From: Candidatus Schmidhempelia bombi str. Bimp
Lineage (GTDB): Bacteria; Pseudomonadota; Gammaproteobacteria; Enterobacterales; Orbaceae
Direction of reading: 5' to 3'
NCBI RefSeq assembly: GCF_000471645.3
Contig: NZ_AWGA01000064.1
Coordinates: 1-47,248, forward strand
Length of the DNA: 47,248 nt
Shown here: positions 42,202-47,248 of the stretch, in pieces
Layout: every line of letters begins with the position of its first letter
How positions within the stretch are numbered: position 1 is the stretch's first letter
The notes under the pieces: generated by a model
What the model was told of the DNA's origin: nothing
Database searches by the model: none
The model's input: the letters and a program-made list of their open reading frames with translations, nothing else
Position numbers and translations under genes: made by a program

Positions 42202-42663
42202 TCAAATTGATAACACAGCTATTGTAGCTAAACTAAGATCTCCATTTTTTGTAAATTCAAAATGTAGAGTATAAGACCCCATATCATATAATACCCAAGA
42301 ATTTATATAACCGAGAAAAGGACTTTGCTCATTTCCTCCTTTATTTGATGGATTACCTAATAATTCAATAATCATTTTTTCAGTATAATTAGCATCTATT
42401 TCTCTAAATAATTTTCCTTTATATATCGAATAATTATTTTCTACCTTAAAAAAAAATTGAATATGATTTAAGTGTTGTTTTCTAAAACCAATAAGGATAC
42501 CTGTTTGAAAAAATTCATAATATTTAGTTTGATCTGGATCATTATATTCAATAGGATCCTCAGAAACTTCAGGTTTTTCACCAATAGAGTTTTCTAACTT
42601 CAAAAACTCTTCTGATATTTCAGCATATCCTAATGCATTAACAAACTTTTGCCATTCTATCAT
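42202..42663 (-). CDS. Putative CDI-type immunity protein, family unknown
   Basis: An intact frame of 153 residues from ATG 42663 (a TTG at 42669 is less likely). It is acidic, without signal peptide or membrane segment, and so cytoplasmic. It begins MIEWQKFVNALGYAEISEEF and contains YYEFFQTGILIGF and LGNPSNKGGNEQSPFLGYIN. I do not recognise the family. It is called immunity because it follows, by 24 bp, a CdiA remnant bearing the VENN motif, the standard order of toxin and immunity genes in such loci. A strong terminator closes the module. Confidence 0.6.
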   Translation of the reverse strand: MIEWQKFVNALGYAEISEEFLKLENSIGEKPEVSEDPIEYNDPDQTKYYEFFQTGILIGFRKQHLNHIQFFFKVENNYSIYKGKLFREIDANYTEKMIIELLGNPSNKGGNEQSPFLGYINSWVLYDMGSYTLHFEFTKNGDLSLATIAVLSI

Positions 42664-42687
42664 TATCAATAAATCCCCATTTCTTTA

Positions 42688-43020
42688 TTACGAGACAACT
42701 TGCTCTTGTCTTCTCAGATCACAAGCCGCATCATCAACACCCCCACAATGGGTATTGATAAATACTTGTTCAATTCTATCTGAAACTTCTTTTTTATCTC
42801 ACTCTGTCAACCACGGATCTTTATTCAATAAATTATTTTCCACCGCATTTTTACTCGCCAGTCCTCTCAGTGACAGAGTTCGTATGGGGCTTTATTTGGA
42901 TAGAGAATTTGGCTAATAAAATAAGGCAAGCGAATTTTTATCCTCCTCACTCCGTTTGCCTCAGCTAAGACACCATTATCTTGGCGCTTTGTCACTACTG
43001 TTTTTAAATTTAAATGTTTT
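42688..43020 (-). pseudogene. CdiA C-terminal remnant with VENN motif
   Basis: Two pieces of a CdiA-type protein. The upstream piece (43020-42886) reads RLPYFISQILYPNKAPYEL, the kind of sequence that precedes VENN by 60-80 residues. In another frame, 42891-42688 reads LRGLASKNAVENNLLNKDPW, then LTE, stop (TGA 42799-42801), then DKKEVSDRIEQVFINTHCGG to QEQVVS. VENN (42832-42843) marks the border between the conserved protein and its variable toxin. A deletion joins the pieces, and the TGA could be a mutated Trp codon. Not functional. Confidence 0.75.
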
Positions 43021-43026
43021 TATTTA

Positions 43027-43260
43027 CTAAAGAATTTTCTTTAGGCGTCGGCATTCCAAAAAACAAATACACACTCCGATAGGAATCCCCATAAGAGATG
43101 ATTTAAATATGAAATATATATATTCTATTTCAAATGGAAATTCATTATTTTTTATATAAACATACACACCACAAGTAGCATAGATAACTGATAGAGATAA
43201 AAATATGCAAATAGAAAAAATCAAACAACTTCCGAATAATAAATAATATTTTTTAATCAT
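43027..43260 (-). CDS. Small two-span membrane protein, likely immunity
   Basis: 77 residues with two hydrophobic segments (about 7-31 and 46-67: LLFGSCLIFSICIFLSLSVI and FKSSLMGIPIGVCICFLEC). Its ATG overlaps the end of the upstream toxin fragment by 8 nt (ATGATTAA), a hallmark of coupled toxin-immunity pairs. A membrane immunity protein would suit a pore-forming or inner-membrane-acting toxin. No family recognised. Confidence 0.55.
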   Translation of the reverse strand: MIKKYYLLFGSCLIFSICIFLSLSVIYATCGVYVYIKNNEFPFEIEYIYFIFKSSLMGIPIGVCICFLECRRLKKIL

Positions 43261-43594
43261 TTTTTACCTCACTTTTAGATTTTGATATTTTATTGATCAA
43301 ATAACCAGCTTGTTCGGTCATACTTGAAGAAACAGCACTACCACCATTAGCAGGTATAGTGCTTTGAGGAGCAGGCTTACTAATTGTCCATATTCCAGTT
43401 AGGATCTACTCATATTGTTTCGAAATTGGATTATATAGTTTTTCTAATGGACCTTGAAAAATTCTTCCTCCAATATAACCAATCCCTGAACTAATTGCTC
43501 CTACTACTGCGCCTTTTAATGGATCTTCATCTTTTAAATGAGTTGATCGATATCTTGCTTTTGTCCTTTGCTGTTGTTGATGGTAAGCTTGCAT
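43253..43594 (-). pseudogene. CdiA toxin C-terminus interrupted by an in-frame TAG
   Basis: The frame MQAYHQQQQRTKARYRSTHL, DEDPLKGAVVGAISSGIGYI and EKLYNPISKQYE stops at TAG (43406-43408). It then continues in the same frame as ILTGIWTISKPAPQSTIPAN to INKISKSKSEVKND, ending inside the membrane immunity ORF. The sense of both halves and the shared frame imply one former protein of about 113 residues, with TAG perhaps a mutated Trp codon. The glycine-rich hydrophobic stretch AVVGAISSGIGYIGG is typical of pretoxin regions. The last 50 residues could be the toxin tail. Confidence 0.6.
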
Positions 43595-43686
43595 TGCTTG
43601 ACCGCCGATTTGGTGGTACTGTTGGCATGACCGCTAATAAGATTAGGTGATAGTGTTAACTGCCACCTAATAGATAAAAACTTTAT
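43595..43686 (-). pseudogene. Short CdiA-like scrap upstream of the toxin fragment
   Basis: In a frame different from the next fragment one reads QLTLSPNLISGHANSTTKSA, which looks like coding sequence of a large adhesin-type protein. The two frames probably once formed a single gene, now shifted near 43590. Small and uncertain. Confidence 0.3.
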
Positions 43687-43722
43687 AAGGTGTATGTCAA
43701 ATTAAGTGAAATTCATTAAAGA

Positions 43723-44211
43723 TTAGCATGCATAAGGCACTAGATGAGAGCCTTCTAATCCGTTATACATATCAATAGCGTCTTGCCCTTCGGCAATAAA
43801 TTCGACATCAATGGGATCGGGTGGATTGTTGGGATCATTATAATCGCCTTCTAAAAATATCTTATATTGCTCCAGAACATATAAAAGCTGCTCTCTGGTC
43901 ATTATGACTTGTTGTTCTTCAACGTATTCTGTACCAATAAAGACGTAATCTCCCGTTATTAATACCCAATGCGCATTACCAATACCAAACCAACCATCTG
44001 GTGCTCGGCTGTTTTCTAAATCGGTGAGATTGTTAATCCAGATATTGACGGAGTTAATTGAAGATTGGAGTTCTGTCGATAACCAAGAAGCTATTTCACA
44101 TACACCACGACCTTGCTTAGGAGCAAATCGCATATTTTCACTATATTCTCTTCCTGAAGGTGAAAATTTTTTATAATCTGGTATCCACCAGTAATAAATT
44201 AGTCTATTCAT
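43723..44211 (-). CDS. Putative immunity protein for an EndoU-type toxin
   Basis: An intact frame of 162 residues, acidic and cytoplasmic (no signal peptide). It starts MNRLIYYWWIPDYKKFSPSG, with conserved-looking GRGVCEIASWLSTELQ and DGWFGIGNAHWVLITGDYVF. Its ATG overlaps the stop of the EndoU fragment (TAATG), so it was translated with that toxin. This makes it the cognate immunity gene by position. I do not recognise the family by sequence. Confidence 0.65.
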   Translation of the reverse strand: MNRLIYYWWIPDYKKFSPSGREYSENMRFAPKQGRGVCEIASWLSTELQSSINSVNIWINNLTDLENSRAPDGWFGIGNAHWVLITGDYVFIGTEYVEEQQVIMTREQLLYVLEQYKIFLEGDYNDPNNPPDPIDVEFIAEGQDAIDMYNGLEGSHLVPYAC

Positions 44212-44537
44212 TATCTATTCTTACCTTGATATATTGACCAAGCAGTTGCCCCTGTGCCATTTGTTTTTTTATAAAAACCTCCTATTTTCATTCCACTTGA
44301 AGATGTTCCTATCCATTTTTCAGGTTCATCAACTTTAGGGGTAGAGTTTCCAAAAGGACTTTTAATTTCCATTTCCGTCTGACGCTTAGACCAACGTTCA
44401 GGAAAGAACGTCGTTTCAGCCTGTTTTTTATAACATTTTCCTGTTGCTGGATTTCTAACAGAAATATATCCTTTTTGGACACCATTTACATCAGCATGGC
44501 CCCATTTATCTACTCTAATGTTAGGTGGGGATCTACG
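44211..44537 (-). pseudogene. Truncated EndoU-type nuclease toxin domain
   Basis: A 108-codon open frame without a start codon. The C-terminal half of a bacterial EndoU RNase domain is clear: GYISVRNPATGKC, TTFFPERWSKRQTEMEIKSP and WIGTSSSGMKIGGFYKK, with ATAWSIYQ at the end. EndoU nucleases need two His in the N-terminal half and a Lys; the N-terminal half with the catalytic His region is absent, replaced by a stop at 44538-44540 just after the previous module. A former CdiA-CT cassette, now inactive. Confidence 0.72.
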
Positions 44538-44544
44538 TTAAAAC

Positions 44545-44910
44545 TTATTGATTACGAAAAGCTAAAGCATACTCTTTAGACTTTTTTAATAGTCCTTCCT
44601 CAAATTTTTTCCATTGTTCTGGGTTTGATGTTGATTTGTTGATTATCGCTTCTATAAGTCCTGTTGCAGTAGCATTAGCTAATCTATCATCTGAAGATGA
44701 TATTCCTTCCTCTATCAATTTGAATAAATATTTTTTATCTATTTCATCAAGGTTATCAAATTCATTTAATAAACATTTTCCAATATTTGAAAACAATACC
44801 GTTAAGGGAGGGAATTCTGGTTCCCAATATGAGTAATTTTTATTTATTTCACTTTCAATAACAACAGATAATATCTTAAATTTATTTGTGAAATCAGTAT
44901 AATTAAACAT
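44545..44910 (-). CDS. Putative CDI-type immunity protein (all-helical)
   Basis: An intact frame of 121 residues, acidic, predicted largely helical: FTNKFKILSVVIESEINKNY, CLLNEFDNLDEIDKKYLFKL, RLANATATGLIEAIINK. The start codon lies inside the 3' end of the upstream toxin fragment (67-nt overlap), preceded by AAGGAAAATACAA. The position defines it as the partner of that toxin. Family not recognised with certainty. Confidence 0.62.
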   Translation of the reverse strand: MFNYTDFTNKFKILSVVIESEINKNYSYWEPEFPPLTVLFSNIGKCLLNEFDNLDEIDKKYLFKLIEEGISSSDDRLANATATGLIEAIINKSTSNPEQWKKFEEGLLKKSKEYALAFRNQ

Positions 44911-45311
44911 TTGTATTTTCCTTTCAATACATTTTGTAAATCTTTTAAAACATTTTCAGCGGCTGCTCTATCGCCACTGGGTGCCATAGGATTTCTTTTT
45001 ATCCAATCTTGTAAAGCTCTTGAATAATCTTCAGCTTTTTGAGAATATGTTTTCCCTCCAACACTTTGCCCTGTAGATAACTCGTGACGAACTGCATCAG
45101 CTGTACTTCCCCTTCCAATTTTTGCATTTTCCCTATATGGATCGTCAAACAAACCTTACAATTGTTTATCTTTTACAATGGATTTTTCCATCTGGGAAAT
45201 TGTTTTATCTTTATATTTTTTATAATTATTTTTCACCGCATTTTTACTCGCCATTCCGCCAGCGACAGCATCGGCGATTGCTGAACTTCCTAAATTGGTG
45301 TTTAAACTACA
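44844..45311 (-). pseudogene. CdiA pretoxin (VKNN) plus toxin fragment with in-frame stop
   Basis: One open phase reads LNTNLGSSAIADAVAGGMAS, KNAVKNNYKKYKDKTISQME and IVKDKQL, stop (TAA 45156-45158), then GLFDDPYRENAKIGRGSTAD, AVRHELSTGQSVGGKTYSQK and SGDRAAAENVLKDLQNVLKG. VKNN stands where CdiA proteins have VENN. The block IGxGSTADAxRxE to DRxAAENxxxDLxNxLKG is a recurrent toxin tail in CdiA and Rhs proteins. The part after TAA can start at TTG 45152 (102 residues), so residual expression of the toxin tail is possible. The last 23 codons overlap the immunity gene. Confidence 0.72.
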
Positions 45312-45319
45312 TCACCACT

Positions 45320-45661
45320 ACAGTTTTTTGTAAGTAAATAGTTTATTTTTTATGTTTTAAATATATTGATATACGACACAATAAGTAATACAGCAAGTAG
45401 GCTTTATTTACTACAATAGTACATAAAAATAATAATGGCTAAAGTACAAGCTAAACAAAAATGAGGAATCAAAAAATTAATTATGGAAATTTATTGACAG
45501 AATTAATTGTCACTTTTTAATAACGAATACTCTAATATAGGGTAGGATTGTCAGGTTAACTTTAAGCTACTACATATAAAGTATCACCATTTTTTCTAAA
45601 TTTTGTCAAAGTATCTTCTAGTAAATTTTTGCGAAATTATATTTACTTAGTATAAAAAATA
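45320..45661. other. Non-coding AT-rich gap in the toxin array
   Basis: No supported ORF on either strand and no adhesin-like scrap recognised. It presumably carries promoter sequence for the leftward module at 44.2-45.3 kb. Confidence 0.5.
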
Positions 45662-45683
45662 AAGCCCTACATTTGCAGGGCTT
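45662..45683 (-). terminator. Terminator after the 67-residue ORF
   Basis: A 7-bp stem AAGCCCT/AGGGCTT; read leftward it is followed by TATTTTTTATAC. It lies 17 nt past the stop of the small immunity-like gene. Confidence 0.75.
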
Positions 45684-45699
45684 CTTATAATATTTTCTT

Positions 45700-45903
45700 T
45701 TATTTTAATTGATCATATATCTTATAAATATCATATTTCAATTTCAAAACATTATCTTTTTCGATGCCGTGAATCGTTTCAAATTCTTCAGAATCGACAC
45801 ATACACCCGAATATATCTCACCAATAATTGAGCGTATAATATAAAGCTCATCTTTCGATAAAATTACTGTTGATTGCTCATTATCTAATTGAATTAATTT
45901 CAT
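45700..45903 (-). CDS. Small acidic protein, probable immunity gene
   Basis: 67 residues from ATG 45903, preceded by GAGGAAATAGA. The frame is open to 45960, but the upstream part overlaps the CdiA remnant in another phase. It begins MKLIQLDNEQSTVILSKDEL and continues YIIRSIIGEIYSGVCV. It is acidic, soluble and has its own terminator. It follows a CdiA remnant by 10 nt, the immunity position. Not recognised beyond a resemblance to short orphan immunity proteins. Confidence 0.6.
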   Translation of the reverse strand: MKLIQLDNEQSTVILSKDELYIIRSIIGEIYSGVCVDSEEFETIHGIEKDNVLKLKYDIYKIYDQLK

Positions 45904-45913
45904 TCTATTTCCT

Positions 45914-46147
45914 CTATTCTGGGTTTTGGTGCCCGGTGTGCTGTTTGATGATGGTCGCAATTTCTGGTGCCAGTGCCCCTGATATTCCGCCCGCTATATT
46001 GCCACTGATTATGCCGCTGATAAGCTTAATATCTTTCTTCTGCGTTTTGCCGTTATTTATGATAAAACAAGGAAGTAATAGGTTAAACAATAATTCCCAC
46101 TTGTTTAGACGGGGATTATTCTTTATTTGGAATAACGATCTCTTAAT
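45914..46147 (-). pseudogene. CdiA pretoxin hydrophobic-region remnant
   Basis: A frame without an ATG reads IKLISGIISGNIAGGISGAL, then APEIATIIKQHTGHQNPE before TAG. Alternating Gly/Ala/Ile followed by LAPEIA is characteristic of the region of CdiA/haemagglutinin proteins that precedes the VENN domain. The VENN and toxin parts are missing. The start of the frame overlaps the 3' end of the neighbouring immunity pseudogene, so this is a cut-and-joined fragment. Confidence 0.6.
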
Positions 46148-46502
46148 TTATTCATATAAAATTCAATTGAATTTTTATCATTCTGATGCACTTTAATATA
46201 ACTATTTGATATCAGCTGCATTAGTTCAACAAAGTGTTAAGGAGATATTGTCGAAGTTTCATAATCTCCAACTAAAAAAGATACCTCACTAAAATCTTTT
46301 GGATCACTAAATCCTGATCCAAAACATATTCAATTCCTTCAGAAACAACAGCAACAACTCCTCTTGATGCATCGTAGATAAATTGTAGAAAATTCATTTT
46401 ACGTTCTTTATACATTATTTCAATTAGACGATATAAATCTACACCATCATTTTCTATCATTGTTTCTTCAATGTTTTTTAACCATTGTGTATTATCTATC
46501 AT
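46123..46502 (-). pseudogene. Frameshifted immunity-type gene
   Basis: ATG 46502 begins MIDNTQWLKNIEETMIENDG, then LIEIMYKERKMNFLQFIYDA and GVVAVVSEGIEYV. At about 46322 the reading frame breaks; one extra T would give FGSGFSDPKDFSEVSFLVGD and YETSTISP. A TAA (46237-46239) follows and then, in the same phase, HFVELMQLISNSYIKVHQND to MNKLRDRYSK. The three pieces form a sensible protein of about 126 residues. One frameshift and one nonsense change have inactivated it. Its ATG overlaps the stop of the upstream toxin fragment (ATGA). Confidence 0.65.
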
Positions 46503-46762
46503 TTTTTATTCCTCTCTGCCATTGTAATAAATGCATTATTTATTTTCTTATTTTTTACATCATGAGTCACTTTAAACCAGTAACCATCAATTTTGATGTC
46601 ATGTACGTTTTTTGTTGGATTAGATCGGAAATAATTCTCTGCTTGTTTTGCCGCTCTATTTGACATTCCAGTAAGCGGTTCGGGTCTATCTCGCCAGTTC
46701 GCGGGTCTATGGTTTCGGGGTACTGATCTTTGGGCAGTTGTTTTGTAACTCTATCATAACAA
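46499..46762 (-). pseudogene. Toxin C-terminal fragment with frameshift
   Basis: The upstream part reads YDRVTKQLPKDQYPETIDPR with TGEIDP, a linker often seen before toxin domains. After a one-base shift near 46690 it continues EPLTGMSNRAAKQAENYFRS, then HDIKIDGYWFKVTHDVKN and NNAFITMAERNKK, ending in TGA over the start of the next gene. Small, basic and probably a nuclease- or inhibitor-type toxin tail, but the family is not recognised. No adhesin part remains. Confidence 0.6.
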
Positions 46763-46785
46763 AATTACAAATAGCAAAATAAAAA

Positions 46786-46804
46786 CCACACTATTTAAGT
46801 GGGG
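46786..46804 (-). terminator. Probable terminator after the rightmost immunity-like gene
   Basis: Read leftward, CCCCACT-TAAAT-AGTGTGG pairs with one mismatch and is followed by TTTTTATTTT, 10 nt past the stop of the ORF at 46814. Confidence 0.6.
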
Positions 46805-46813
46805 AAAATTAAA

Positions 46814-47224
46814 TTAACTCAATAAATCTCGGCTAACATCTCCTGTTTCTAAAAACTCTTTAAATGCTTGGATTACCAAAGAAAAATTTTTGGTGGTAGA
46901 TGCAATAGCAAACGGTTCACCTAACATGGGAATAAATTCTTTAGATCCTGATTCATCATTAAATGTTCTAACTTCGATATCACCATCTTCCATACTAGTT
47001 GCAAATAAGATTAGATACCTTTTACTATCTGAATATAGACTCATTTTATATGGTTTTAGTTTTTCTTCTTGATTATTAAAAAGAATCAATGTTCCATTTT
47101 TATCTCTAAAATTTGTCAAATAACTCATCATATCATCTATAGATGGGTTTGTAATAATAGGTAATCGAACACTATCATTATCATTAATTTTAAACCCACC
47201 ATAGATTTCATAAATTATTTTCAT
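46814..47224 (-). CDS. Putative CDI-type immunity protein
   Basis: An intact frame of 136 residues from ATG 47224, with AGAGG 7 nt upstream; a GTG at 47227 is an alternative. Acidic and soluble. It begins MKIIYEIYGGFKINDNDSVR and contains NNQEEKLKPYKMSLYSDSKR and SFxAI-type GEPFAIASTTKNFSLVIQAF. The 24 bp to the window edge include a TAA that may end an upstream toxin. Called immunity by composition and by its place as the first visible member of the leftward array. Confidence 0.58.
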   Translation of the reverse strand: MKIIYEIYGGFKINDNDSVRLPIITNPSIDDMMSYLTNFRDKNGTLILFNNQEEKLKPYKMSLYSDSKRYLILFATSMEDGDIEVRTFNDESGSKEFIPMLGEPFAIASTTKNFSLVIQAFKEFLETGDVSRDLLS

Positions 47225-47248
47225 CACTTAACCTCTTTAATTGATTTC

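Noticed and set aside
45870-46196. Plus-strand ORF of 108 codons in the toxin array
   Set aside because: It is the complement of a CdiA remnant and an immunity pseudogene whose minus-strand readings are recognisable; no ribosome-binding site.

Overview
The window looks like the chromosome of an AT-rich gammaproteobacterium. Nearly every housekeeping protein reads like a close relative of its Escherichia coli counterpart (TrpBA, PriA, UbiU/UbiV, CsdA/CsdE, LpoA, RlmM, MiaB, YbeZ, PBP2/RodA, AsnB, GltX, PfkA, FieF, TrmL). Gene clusters are shortened, however, and the DNA is A+T-rich. An Orbales/Orbaceae insect-gut-type bacterium (Gilliamella/Frischella/Orbus-like) is my best guess. That is inference only; no rRNA is present to prove it.

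Left part (1-16.4 kb): the 3' end of trpB and trpA; a decayed IS3-family element; priA; a lipoprotein; a CytR-like LacI regulator in the classical priA-cytR neighbourhood; a compact run ubiU-ubiV-csdA-csdE (anaerobic ubiquinone hydroxylation proteins beside a sulfur-mobilising pair). On the opposite strand are the envelope/replication cluster lpoA-yraN-diaA-dolP and rlmM.

Middle (16.6-39.5 kb): miaB, then ybeZ joined directly to mrdA-rodA-dacA-ybeD, so ybeY, ybeX, lnt, rsfS, rlmH, rlpA and lipB are absent from their usual places. Next come a beta-glucoside operon bglG-bglF-bglB with a textbook BglG antitermination site, a secreted histidine phosphatase, asnB, gltX, a pabB-pabC fusion translated behind pabA, a small GNAT protein, pfkA, fieF and trmL. 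Two genes, yraN and mrdA, have homologous N-termini that extend to a non-canonical AUU-type start and contain no AUG, GUG or UUG in the right place.

Right part (39.7-47.2 kb): a conflict region, almost entirely on the minus strand. It begins with a membrane-anchored barnase-like RNase and its barstar. It continues as a series of orphan contact-dependent-inhibition style modules: short CdiA pretoxin or toxin C-terminal fragments (one VENN and one VKNN motif, an EndoU tail), each followed by, and often overlapping, a small immunity-like gene. Many fragments carry nonsense codons, frameshifts or deletions, while several immunity ORFs are intact. A broken symE and a seven-copy octanucleotide repeat inside a coding-like frame lie in the same region. 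Because the modules read leftward, an intact cdiA, if there is one, should lie to the right of the window. The pattern fits an eroding archive of toxin cassettes in which immunity is kept longer than toxicity.
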